A stretch of DNA of 22,768 bases from assembly GCF_001652265.1 (NCBI RefSeq), contig NZ_LWBS01000447.1:1-22768 (forward strand), given 5' to 3'. The notes under the pieces were generated by a model that worked only from the letters and a program-made list of their open reading frames with translations, was not told where the DNA came from and did not search any database. Below are positions 1 to 6,341 of the stretch, piece after piece. The stretch comes from Rhizobium leguminosarum (GTDB taxonomy: Bacteria > Pseudomonadota > Alphaproteobacteria > Rhizobiales > Rhizobiaceae). The position numbers and the translations under genes are program-made. The first letter of the stretch is position 1, and each line of letters begins with the position of its first letter.

Positions 1-19
1 GACGCCGAAAAATTGCGCC

Positions 20-76
20 GCGGCGGGGGTGTAACTCCGGTCGGGCTACGCCCTCCCTTCGTCACACCCCCGCCGC
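20..76. repeat. GC-rich palindrome (stem-loop), possible insertion-sequence end
   Basis: A 13-bp perfect stem is formed by positions 20-32 (GCGGCGGGGGTGT) and 64-76, with a 31-base loop that holds a smaller GGGC/GCCC hairpin (43-46 with 50-53). Such palindromes are often found just after transposase genes in rhizobial genomes, and a 22-bp tandem repeat follows directly. It could equally be a strong terminator for a gene left of the window. No coding sequence is recognisable here; the reading frame through it is Pro/Gly-rich low complexity. Confidence 0.6.
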
Positions 77-118
77 CGAGTCTCATCCTGATTGACGCTG
101 AGTCTCACCTTGTTTGTC
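75..118. repeat. 22-bp imperfect tandem repeat (two units)
   Basis: Units 75-96 and 97-118 match at 17 of 22 positions and share the core GAGTCTCA (78-85 and 100-107). Repeated blocks of about this size near an element end are typical of IS21-family termini, where they bind the transposase. No transposase is in the window, so this assignment is inference. From 119 to 390 nothing further is recognised. Confidence 0.45.
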
Positions 119-390
119 GCCGCGCACTCGCTCCAGTCATGCGGGGAGAATTTGGGCGCCTTGTGGTGGCCGAGCGGTCGACCGTCACCAGCTCGACCGC
201 AGCCGTTGGCTTTCCCGATTTTTTGTCAGGCATTTATTTCTACTGCCTCAGCATTCTTTCGACTGTCTGCACGTATGATCAAAACAATCGTGATAACGAG
301 GAAGTCGCCTGCGATTGACGCCGGCACAAAGCGCGGAATTCAGAGCTCGTCAAGCCCAGCGGATCTCTCGATCCGTCTCGTGCGGCAGTC

Positions 391-415
391 GGCGCACCCT
401 TGAACCGGGTGCGCC
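391..415 (-). terminator. Hairpin after the sugar-binding protein gene
   Basis: A perfect 9-bp stem (391-399 GGCGCACCC with 407-415) and 7-base loop lie 11 bases past the stop codon of the binding-protein gene. There is no T-run on the minus strand, so it may act as a Rho-dependent end or a 3' mRNA-protecting hairpin rather than as a classical intrinsic terminator. Confidence 0.6.
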
Positions 416-426
416 AAACCGTGAAC

Positions 427-1413
427 CTACTTTTGAATGCAGGTGTCGACTGTATCCTTTGTGCACTCATCGAGCCCGGTGAAGACCGGATCTTCGACCG
501 GCTTGCCGGCAATCAGATCCATCATCACCGAAGGTGCCTTGTAGCCCATCTCGAATGGCCGCTGGCCGACGAGCGCCGTCACCAGACCTTCCCTTGCAAT
601 GGCAACCTCGTCGCCGATCGTGTCGGCCGCACCAATGACGAAATCGTTGCTGGCGATCTTCTCGGCCATTGGCTTGAACAGGTCGCGATAGGGTTGCGGT
701 GCGCCGAACAACGGCCAGCCACCCATAATGCCGAATGCGTCCATGTCGGGATTGGCCGCGAGAATATCGGTCATTGCCTGAACACCCTTGGCACCGTCGT
801 CATTGGTGAACACCGGGCAGCCGGCGACCTCAGTCCAACCACCCTCGCCTTTCAGCGCGGTCAAGCCTTTCTGGCCAGTGAGCGTGTCGCGCATCCCTTG
901 TGCGCGGCGTAGAATATTGTCTGCGCCCGGATTGCCTTCGATCGTGCAGATCTTGCCGCCCTTCGGCTTGGCCTTCTTGATGTACTCCCCGATGCGGGCG
1001 CCCATCAGATAATTGTCCGTGCCAAGATAGGTCTTGCGCAAGGCTGCATCCTCGGCGGCAAGATCGGCATCGAGCGTCATCACCGGAACCGTTGGATTGG
1101 CCGTCTTCAGGGTCTGGGCGATGAGCTTTGCATTTGACGGCGAAATTGCGATTGCAGCCGTGTCTGCCTTGCCCAACATATCCTGAACGATCTGCGCTTC
1201 GCCGGCTTCATCGGATGTCGATGCCGGACCGGTGTAGAAGCACTCGTATTCCGCGGTAGGGTTCTCCTTGTTCCATTTCTGGCAACCTTGATTGATTGCT
1301 TCGAAGAACGGATTGTCGAGGCCCTTGACGACGATGACGAGTTGCTTTTTGGCCAAGGCTTGCCCGGCGGTCAATGCTAAAACTGCGGCTGTAAGTAGTA
1401 ATGCCTTCCTCAT
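427..1413 (-). CDS. Periplasmic sugar-binding protein of an ABC importer
   Basis: A 328-residue substrate-binding protein of the ribose/fructose (periplasmic-binding-protein 4) type, which captures a sugar in the periplasm and delivers it to the membrane permease. Residues 1-21 form a clear signal peptide (MRKALLLTAAVLALTAGQALA) with an Ala-x-Ala cleavage site, and no lipobox Cys. The mature part starts with KKQLVIVVKGLDNPFF, the usual first strand of the family. The ATG at 1413 was chosen over one 42 bases upstream because GGGAGGA sits just before it and the signal peptide begins there. It is the second gene of a minus-strand pair, 48 bases after the epimerase gene. The matching ATPase and permease are encoded divergently. 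The sugar cannot be told from sequence; an epimerase partner suggests an unusual aldose or its derivative. Confidence 0.92.
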   Translation of the reverse strand: MRKALLLTAAVLALTAGQALAKKQLVIVVKGLDNPFFEAINQGCQKWNKENPTAEYECFYTGPASTSDEAGEAQIVQDMLGKADTAAIAISPSNAKLIAQTLKTANPTVPVMTLDADLAAEDAALRKTYLGTDNYLMGARIGEYIKKAKPKGGKICTIEGNPGADNILRRAQGMRDTLTGQKGLTALKGEGGWTEVAGCPVFTNDDGAKGVQAMTDILAANPDMDAFGIMGGWPLFGAPQPYRDLFKPMAEKIASNDFVIGAADTIGDEVAIAREGLVTALVGQRPFEMGYKAPSVMMDLIAGKPVEDPVFTGLDECTKDTVDTCIQK

Positions 1414-1461
1414 AGTTTCCTCCCTTGAAACAGACGGACACCGCGTGCCCGCCACACGAAA

Positions 1462-2442
1462 TCAACCCGGATACCAGACGATGCGAGGCTCCTCCTTCGA
1501 ACGCTCGTATTGCCAGGCCGAGTCGATAAGCATTTCGAGATCGTAGTTTGGCTGCCAATCCAGCAGGTATTTCGCCTTGCTGTTGTCCATCCAATTGGAA
1601 TGGAAGCGGCTCGGTATGTCGACAGAGCCGAGATTTCGTGTGCGCAAGAGATAGGCGGCGACTTCAGCATAGTCGACGGGGCGATCCATGCAGATATTGA
1701 AGAGCTGCCGCTCCGCCCGGGGGTTGTCGATCGCTGCCAATATTGCCGACACCAGGTCGTCGACATGGACGAAATTGCGTTTCAGCGGACGCCCGTCTGC
1801 ATCGAGCAGCAGCGGCACCGTACCCATCGCCGCATAGCGCCGTGCCGCGTCTTCCGGAACGAGCGTCTTCCAGTCCGGACCGCCAAAGACGTCGTCTCCA
1901 AAAGACAGCGAATACTTGAAGTCGTCCTTTTCCATGATCCAGGGCGCGCGCAGACAACAGCCATTGAGGCCATACTGAATGCCAAACTGCTCCAGCATGA
2001 CCTCTTCCAGAACTTTGGACAGCGCATAGCTTCCCGGATAGGCACAATGGCGGGCGTTTTCCGTGATCGGGCCGTCGTGGCGATAGTGGAAATGTCCCAC
2101 ACCCGCATCACCACCGATCAGGATGAACTGGCGTGCGGTGACGCTCGTACGGAACTCCTCGAGCAGCCAAAAGAGACCTTTGACCGTGACATCCATGATG
2201 TCTTCAGGCGTTTCCTTGCATGTGGCGAGATGCACGACATGGGTAACGTCATCCAGCGCCGCTGCCACGACATCGCGATCGGCGATCGAGCCTTGGAAGA
2301 CATCGACACGGTCGGTCGCCTCGTACAAACGCTTATGGCAAAGCGCACGAATACGGGCTTTGGAAAATCTCGGATCGTCAAGCAGCCCAGCAATGAAGCG
2401 CCGCCCGACCTTGCCCGTCGCACCGGTAACAAGGATCAGCAT
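1462..2442 (-). CDS. NAD-dependent epimerase/dehydratase (extended SDR)
   Basis: About 326 residues, an extended short-chain dehydrogenase/reductase that should bind NAD(P) and act on a sugar or sugar derivative in the cytoplasm. Seen: the Rossmann glycine motif GATGKVG near residue 7 and the catalytic pair YALSK (Tyr139, Lys143), then a typical C-terminal LDWQPNYDLE segment. Oddity: the strand that usually ends in the catalytic Ser/Thr reads ILIGGDAGVG, with no Ser or Thr in the usual place, so the chemistry may be altered. Two ATGs, at 2448 and 2442, are possible; 2442 is preferred because GGGGGAG is only about one base from the first. It heads the minus-strand pair with the sugar-binding protein, so it probably processes the imported sugar. 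Exact reaction unknown. Confidence 0.85.
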   Translation of the reverse strand: MLILVTGATGKVGRRFIAGLLDDPRFSKARIRALCHKRLYEATDRVDVFQGSIADRDVVAAALDDVTHVVHLATCKETPEDIMDVTVKGLFWLLEEFRTSVTARQFILIGGDAGVGHFHYRHDGPITENARHCAYPGSYALSKVLEEVMLEQFGIQYGLNGCCLRAPWIMEKDDFKYSLSFGDDVFGGPDWKTLVPEDAARRYAAMGTVPLLLDADGRPLKRNFVHVDDLVSAILAAIDNPRAERQLFNICMDRPVDYAEVAAYLLRTRNLGSVDIPSRFHSNWMDNSKAKYLLDWQPNYDLEMLIDSAWQYERSKEEPRIVWYPG

Positions 2443-2497
2443 GCTCATTCTCCCCCATTAGTAGCTAATATCCGGGCACCACTCTCGTCAAATGATA

Positions 2498-2510
2498 TTT
2501 GTCTGACAAA
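2498..2510. promoter_or_regulatory. Palindromic operator, GntR (FadR-type) style
   Basis: TTTGTC-T-GACAAA is a perfect 6-bp inverted repeat around one base, in the gap between the divergent epimerase and ATPase genes. The form matches operators of FadR-subfamily GntR repressors (core TNGTCNGACNA), commonly used for sugar and sugar-acid loci. No regulator gene is in the window. The site could control both directions. Confidence 0.5.
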
Positions 2511-2552
2511 ACAGATTTTTGCGACAATAGCAGCAACAGCCGGGACAATGAG

Positions 2553-2582
2553 TTGACGCTGTCGCAGGGTTTTGCGTAAATG
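2553..2582 (+). promoter_or_regulatory. Candidate promoter for the ATPase-permease pair
   Basis: TTGACG at 2553-2558 is a good -35; TAAATG at 2577-2582 after an 18-base spacer is a weak -10. It lies 43 bases downstream of the operator palindrome and gives a leader of roughly 110 bases before the GTG start of the ATPase gene. A minus-strand TTGACG (2491-2486) could serve the epimerase gene, but its -10 is poor. Both assignments are by eye. Confidence 0.3.
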
Positions 2583-2701
2583 CTCCCATTCGCTTTTCCT
2601 TGGAGGACATTGGAGAAGCGGACACGCTCAAGCCTTGCGTCGGAGACAGGCAGGGTTCGGAGCGATGGATGGCCCGCAGGTTTTGGGAGGCGAGGAGGCT
2701 G

Positions 2702-3442
2702 GTGGCGGTTCTTGAACTCAGCAATATTTCCAAACATTTCGGCGCCATCCAGGCAGTCAATGATGTTTCGTTTTCACTCGAAGCGGGGCAGGTTGTCGGC
2801 CTCATGGGCGATAACGGGGCTGGCAAGTCCACACTGGTGAAGATGATTGCCGGCAACTTTCGACCGAGCCATGGAACCATGCGGCTCGACGGCGCTGATC
2901 TCGTGCTTCATCGGCCGAAGGAAGCACGCCAGCATGGCATTGAGATCGTTCACCAGGATTTGGCGCTCTGCAACAATCTGACGGCGGCAGCGAACGTGTT
3001 CCTCGGACGAGAACTGCGCCGCGGCGTATGGCCTCTTCGCATCCTCGACCACAAGAGCATGTACAAGCGCGCCGGCGAGATATTTCGCGAGCTCAAATCC
3101 GAGACGCGGGCGCGCGATCTCGTCAAGCAAATGTCAGGTGGCCAGCGGCAAGCGGTAGCGATCGGCCGCACAATGCTGTCTGAAGCGAAAATCGTATTGA
3201 TGGACGAGCCGACCGCAGCCATTTCCGTGCGCCAGGTGGCTGAGGTTCTCAATCTAATCCGTCAATTGCGAGACCGGGGCATTGTCGTTGTCCTGATCAG
3301 CCACCGCATGCCCGACGTCTTTTCGGTCGCCGACCGCGTGATCGTGATGCGGCGAGGCAGAAAAGTAGCCGACAAGCAGATTGCGGCAAGTTCGCCGGAG
3401 GAAGTGACGGGACTGATTACCGGCGCCATCGAACAGGTGTGA
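2702..3442 (+). CDS. Sugar ABC transporter ATP-binding protein, single domain
   Basis: A 246-residue ABC ATPase that powers sugar import with the permease downstream. Seen: Walker A GDNGAGKST (residues 36-44), Q-loop Gln85, signature MSGGQ (144-148), Walker B VLMDEP (165-170) and the H-loop His201. The residues after the Walker B Glu read PTAAIS rather than the usual PTAALG/D. It has one nucleotide-binding domain, unlike the tandem-domain RbsA/XylG proteins and like the FrcA-type ATPases of rhizobia, so it should work as a homodimer. The GTG at 2702 is chosen because AGGAGG (2693-2698) precedes it and the family-typical start VLELSNISKHFG follows; a longer reading frame opens at 2600 but its extra 34 residues look unlike the family. 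The permease starts 40 bases downstream. Confidence 0.9.
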   Translation: MAVLELSNISKHFGAIQAVNDVSFSLEAGQVVGLMGDNGAGKSTLVKMIAGNFRPSHGTMRLDGADLVLHRPKEARQHGIEIVHQDLALCNNLTAAANVFLGRELRRGVWPLRILDHKSMYKRAGEIFRELKSETRARDLVKQMSGGQRQAVAIGRTMLSEAKIVLMDEPTAAISVRQVAEVLNLIRQLRDRGIVVVLISHRMPDVFSVADRVIVMRRGRKVADKQIAASSPEEVTGLITGAIEQV

Positions 3443-3482
3443 TCGATGCTATCCGTTGTAACGAGAAGGAAGAAGGTCGACG

Positions 3483-4481
3483 ATGGCGATTACACTTGAC
3501 CAAACGATCGGACAGAAGCAACGGAGCTGGCTTGCGACGATCATGAGCGGCCAGACATTCTGGGTGCTGATTGCAGTCATTCTCGCCTGCATTTTTCTGT
3601 CGATGGCAACGGACTCCTTTGCGACCGCGAAGAACATCTACAACATCACCCGCAACGTCACCTTCGTCGCCATTATCGCGCTGGGCATGACGCTGGTCAT
3701 CATCACCGGTGGCATCGATTTGTCCGTTGGCTCCGTGCTTTGTCTGTGCAGCATGGTGCTGGCGGTCGTTATGCATGCGGGATACAGTATTGAAGTCGGC
3801 ATCGCCGCCTCAATCGGTACTGCTCTGTTGATCGGAGCTTTCAACGGCGTCTTGATTGCCTATCTCGGCTTCCCCCCTTTCGTCGTCACGCTCGGCATGT
3901 TGTCGATTGCGCGCAGCCTTGCGATGGTTGCATCCAACAACACTGTGGTTTTTGAGTTTGGACCTGATCACGACAAGCTCCTGGCGCTGGGTGGCGGCGC
4001 CTGGGTTTTCGGCATCGCCAATCCAGTGCTTTATATGGTCGTACTGGCACTCATTACCGGTTTCGTACTGCGCTGGACCAAGTTCGGCCGCTATGTCTTT
4101 GCCATCGGCGGCAATGAGCACGCCGCGACACTGACGGGTGTTCCGGTGCCGAGGATCAAGGTCATCGTCTATATGATTTCTGCCCTCTCGGCAGGGGTTG
4201 CCGGCATCATTCAAACCGGCTGGCTCGGCGCCGTCACCACAAATATCGGCGCCGGGATGGAACTTCAGGTCATTGCCGCCGCGGTTATCGGCGGCGCCAA
4301 TCTGGCCGGCGGCGTCGGCACTGCCTTTGGAGCGTTGGTCGGCGCCGCACTCATCGAGGTCATTCGTAACAGTCTTGGCCTGCTCGGCATCAACGCATTC
4401 TGGCAGGGTTGCTTTATCGGCGGGGCAATCGTGCTCGCCGTCCTTTTCGACCGACTTCGCAACTTACGACAGGGCGAGTAG
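3483..4481 (+). CDS. Sugar ABC transporter permease (RbsC/FrcC type)
   Basis: A 332-residue inner-membrane permease of the branched-chain/ribose (BPD_transp_2) family. It forms the sugar channel with the ATPase encoded just upstream and receives substrate from the binding protein on the other strand. About eight to ten hydrophobic helices are seen. The family signature GGIDLSVG lies near residues 76-83, and the conserved Gly/Ala-rich stretch AAAVIGGANLAGG lies in the C-terminal third, close to the ATPase coupling region. A purine-rich GAAGGAAGAAGG ribosome site precedes the ATG. Length is normal for the family. It is the last gene of its transcript; no hairpin with a T-run follows immediately, the first strong one being at 4816-4860. 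Confidence 0.92.
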   Translation: MAITLDQTIGQKQRSWLATIMSGQTFWVLIAVILACIFLSMATDSFATAKNIYNITRNVTFVAIIALGMTLVIITGGIDLSVGSVLCLCSMVLAVVMHAGYSIEVGIAASIGTALLIGAFNGVLIAYLGFPPFVVTLGMLSIARSLAMVASNNTVVFEFGPDHDKLLALGGGAWVFGIANPVLYMVVLALITGFVLRWTKFGRYVFAIGGNEHAATLTGVPVPRIKVIVYMISALSAGVAGIIQTGWLGAVTTNIGAGMELQVIAAAVIGGANLAGGVGTAFGALVGAALIEVIRNSLGLLGINAFWQGCFIGGAIVLAVLFDRLRNLRQGE

Positions 4482-4815
4482 GCGAATCTGGTCTGAGAGA
4501 GCACGCTGGTCTTGAGTCTTCAGTTTTGAGTGAGTGACCGGATTTGTTAGATTGTCCCGAGGCGTGTCCCATTAAACGTTCTGCGGTTCGCGCCCGCGCC
4601 AAGAGCGGCCGCGTTCAATCAATCCAGCCGCCCTCACAATGTCGCCAAGGCGTGTGCCGCCCTCGAACTGACCCGCATGAGTGCCGAGCACGCTCCTCGT
4701 AAGGTGGAGGTCGTGCGGAGACCCTCGCCCGCTGGAACCGGGAGCGGCAGCTCAGCGAGCGACGCAGACCACGTCTGCATTGACGAGGTTCTCCGCTTCT
4801 ACGGCATTCCAGGTT
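4482..4815. other. Gene-poor stretch between permease and tRNA relics
   Basis: No convincing gene is seen. One frame is open across about 4540-4874 and contains the segment NVAKACAALELTRM, but it has no ribosome site, no family I recognise, and it runs straight into the palindrome at 4816-4860. It may be the decayed tail of a foreign gene. The rest is featureless. Confidence 0.5.
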
Positions 4816-4860
4816 CCAGATACGACAAAGCCCGCACGAGGCGGGCTTTTGCGTATCTGG
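4816..4860 (-). terminator. 45-bp palindrome: terminator of a lost tRNA-fMet copy
   Basis: The outer arms are 4816-4824 (CCAGATACG) and 4852-4860; the inner arms are 4827-4835 (AAAGCCCGC) and 4841-4849, with a five-base loop. The inner hairpin has four T's on the plus strand and three on the minus strand, so it could end transcripts from both sides, including that of the permease gene. On the minus strand it follows the CCCGCAACCA-like tRNA 3' end at 4859-4868, which is the normal tRNA-then-terminator order. Confidence 0.7.
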
Positions 4861-4880
4861 TTGCGGGCGCATGATTTGGC
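4858..4880 (-). pseudogene. tRNA-fMet 3'-end relic
   Basis: TGGTTGCGGGCGCATGATTTG resembles the first 21 bases of the intact tRNA-fMet (minus strand) at 22644, TGGTTGCGGGGGCAGGATTTG, with a few differences. It holds the CCA end, acceptor 3' strand and part of the T arm, and then similarity stops. Could be the distal attachment site left by an element inserted in a tRNA-fMet, or a degraded tRNA copy. Confidence 0.5.
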
Positions 4881-4892
4881 CCATTCGGGTCT

Positions 4893-4944
4893 TAAAACAG
4901 TCCACTGGACTGTTTTATCGGGCGAGGCGTGAGCGACCGCTCAC
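4893..4944. repeat. Two adjacent hairpins
   Basis: First: 4893-4903 (TAAAACAGTCC) pairs perfectly with 4907-4917 around ACT, 11 bp. Second: GTGAGC (4929-4934) pairs with GCTCAC (4939-4944) around GACC. Between them is GGGCGAGGCG. The pair looks like a dispersed palindromic intergenic repeat, or a bidirectional terminator since the first stem is flanked by A and T runs. It interrupts the tRNA-like sequence exactly where the T arm should be. Confidence 0.6.
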
Positions 4945-5022
4945 CCTTCAGGTTATGGTCCGCAGGACGAGGAGCTACGATCGCCAGCGAAGATGAAGTC
5001 TTCGCGCCGGCGATATTGCTCT
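4945..5022 (-). repeat. 78-bp tRNA-fMet-derived repeat, left copy
   Basis: Matches 22507-22584 at 73 of 78 bases in the same orientation. On the minus strand it reads as a stem-loop (GCGAAGA, 5-base loop, TCTTCGC at 4987-5005, with an outer ATCGCC/GGCGAT stem) followed by a tRNA-fMet-like D arm (GTAGCTC) and anticodon region containing CAT. The acceptor and T arms are missing. The two copies flank the entire complex I cluster. Confidence 0.85.
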
Positions 5023-5043
5023 GGGGTATCGGAAGGAAAGTTT

Positions 5044-5056
5044 TGGTTGCGGGGGC
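5044..5056 (-). repeat. Second short copy of the tRNA-fMet 3' end
   Basis: TGGTTGCGGGGGC is identical to the first 13 bases of the intact tRNA-fMet at 22644-22656. The 20 bases before it also resemble those before the intact tRNA (GTATC...AAGG...TTTGG), except that the 38-base terminator region is absent. After it, similarity ends at once. This is the pattern expected of an attachment-site half. Confidence 0.6.
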
Positions 5057-5483
5057 CTGAAGCCACAGGGGCTTGTAACTCCGGGCGGAGCAACCGGTGT
5101 TATTTGGAAGTAATTTCCCGCCATGCCGTAACAAAACTCGGTACCGACAGGCTTTGCCACTGGCCTAAAATCGGATGAGCTATTCGCCACCTAATCAGAC
5201 TTATGATCCGTCGTCGCGTGGGAGCACTTTCAGTCGGCGGACGCAAGAAGCTATTGACTCCCACAAGGAAATGGCCCGACCCGTACGACCAATACCCCTC
5301 CAGTCGGCCGGAACCGTCTGCCCAGCCACGCTAGATCCCCGCTCGCTAAAGCGCGCGCTTCGCAAGCGACCTTTGCCACATCCGGACCGGCCTGATTTGC
5401 TCCGCCAATGACAATAATCTTGTGAAAAATCCGATATTAGGGCACAATTTTTGAACGCATCGGAATTTGCGGCGCAATCTCAA
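5057..5483. other. Leader region before nuoJ without a recognised gene
   Basis: Short frames exist but none has family features or a good ribosome site. I see no clear -24/-12 (RpoN) promoter, FNR/FixK box (TTGAT-N4-ATCAA) or NifA site (TGT-N10-ACA). TTGTGA (5420-5425) with CACAAT 17 bases later is a weak sigma-70 candidate. Confidence 0.4.
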
Positions 5484-5505
5484 ATCCGGCCGTCTCGCGC
5501 CGGAT
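5484..5505 (+). promoter_or_regulatory. Leader hairpin upstream of nuoJ
   Basis: ATCCGGC (5484-5490) pairs with GCCGGAT (5499-5505) around an eight-base loop. It ends 13 bases before the GGAGGG ribosome site (5519-5524) of nuoJ, so it may protect the 5' end of the mRNA or affect translation. It has no T-run, so it is not an intrinsic terminator. Confidence 0.4.
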
Positions 5506-5533
5506 AGCAGTTCGCGTCGGAGGGTCGGCGTCT

Positions 5534-6034
5534 ATGGATCCGGGGTTCTTTCTTCTGTTCGCTACGGTGTCCGTGATCACGGCCCTGACGGTGGTCTTGG
5601 CCCGGAATCCGGTGCACAGCGCATTGGCGCTGATGGCGTGTTTCCTCAACATCTCGGCAATCTTCGTTATGCTCGAGGCGCCATTGCTCGCGGTCATCCA
5701 GATCTTCGTCTATGTCGGCGCGATCATGGTCCTGTTCCTGTTCGTGATCATGATGATCGATGTACGCGAAGCGGTGTTGCAGCGGTTCTTGCCGGGCAGC
5801 AACCTGCCGGCCATGGGGCTGCTCATCCTGCTTGGGATCGAGATGCTTGTGCTGGTGCTCTGGAGCGACCGCTTTTCGATCACGGAGCCCGCTGCCATGG
5901 GCGGCGGCGATCAGATCAGGCAGCTCAGCACGACACTTTTCGCCGACTATCTCCTGCCGTTTGAAGCTGCGTCCGTCATCCTTCTGGCCGCCCTGGTCGG
6001 CGCCATCGTGCTGGCGCGGAAGGAGCAGGGATGA
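5534..6034 (+). CDS. nuoJ: NADH:quinone oxidoreductase subunit J
   Basis: A 166-residue membrane subunit of complex I, located between NuoH and the antiporter-like subunits. Seen: about five hydrophobic helices and the conserved segment [17 protein letters not shown] (near residues 56-72), which in the family contains the pi-bulge helix needed for coupling electron transfer to proton pumping. The length is normal. ATG 5534 follows GGAGGG at a nine-base distance. It is the first gene of the plus-strand complex I cluster and overlaps nuoK by four bases (ATGA), so the two should be translationally coupled. A cluster beginning with nuoJ rather than nuoA is unusual. Confidence 0.95.
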   Translation: MDPGFFLLFATVSVITALTVVLARNPVHSALALMACFLNISAIFVMLEAPLLAVIQIFVYVGAIMVLFLFVIMMIDVREAVLQRFLPGSNLPAMGLLILLGIEMLVLVLWSDRFSITEPAAMGGGDQIRQLSTTLFADYLLPFEAASVILLAALVGAIVLARKEQG

Positions 6035-6336
6035 TGGTTCCGCTCTCGTGGTACATTATACTCGGAGTGGTCCTGTTCGTGATTGGAGCAGCGGGCGTGC
6101 TGATCAGGCGCAATATCCTGGTCGTGCTGATGTCGCTGGAGCTGCTGCTCAATTCGGTCAACATCAATTTCATCGCTTTCGGGCGTTACTACGGCGATTT
6201 CCGCGGGCAGATCTTCGCGATCTTCGTCATCGCAATCACCGCGGCGGAAGTTGCCGTCGCCCTCGGGATCCTGGTCGCCCTCGTGAGGAACAAATCCACC
6301 CTCAAGGTCGACGAAGTGACCATGATGAAAGGATAG
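6031..6336 (+). CDS. nuoK: NADH:quinone oxidoreductase subunit K
   Basis: A 101-residue, three-helix subunit of the complex I membrane arm and homologue of MrpC. The two buried glutamates needed for proton transfer are present: Glu37 in LMSLELLLN and Glu73 in TAAEVAVAL. Length and motifs are canonical. ATG at 6031 overlaps the nuoJ stop; an ATG at 6034 is equally possible. Its stop is followed after five bases by the TTG start of the next subunit. Confidence 0.95.
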   Translation: MMVPLSWYIILGVVLFVIGAAGVLIRRNILVVLMSLELLLNSVNINFIAFGRYYGDFRGQIFAIFVIAITAAEVAVALGILVALVRNKSTLKVDEVTMMKG

Positions 6337-6341
6337 CGGCT

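Noticed and set aside
1510..2556. 348-codon plus-strand frame opposite the epimerase
   Set aside because: Shadow of the epimerase gene, which has Rossmann and YxxxK motifs; the plus-strand product has none.
4677..4874. 65-codon frame before the palindrome
   Set aside because: No ribosome site, no recognised family, and its last third is the terminator palindrome and tRNA relic.
5072..5081. Shared ten bases GTAACTCCGG with positions 31-40
   Set aside because: Too short, and the flanks differ; likely chance.
5400..5533. Possible FNR/FixK, RpoN or NifA control of the complex I cluster
   Set aside because: By analogy with symbiotic nuo2 loci I looked for these boxes; none matches well enough to report.
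5760..6341. Upstream 194-codon extension of the first antiporter-like subunit
   Set aside because: It lies over nuoJ and nuoK in another frame, is rich in Arg/Cys/Ser as shadow frames are, and a ribosome site marks the TTG at 6342.
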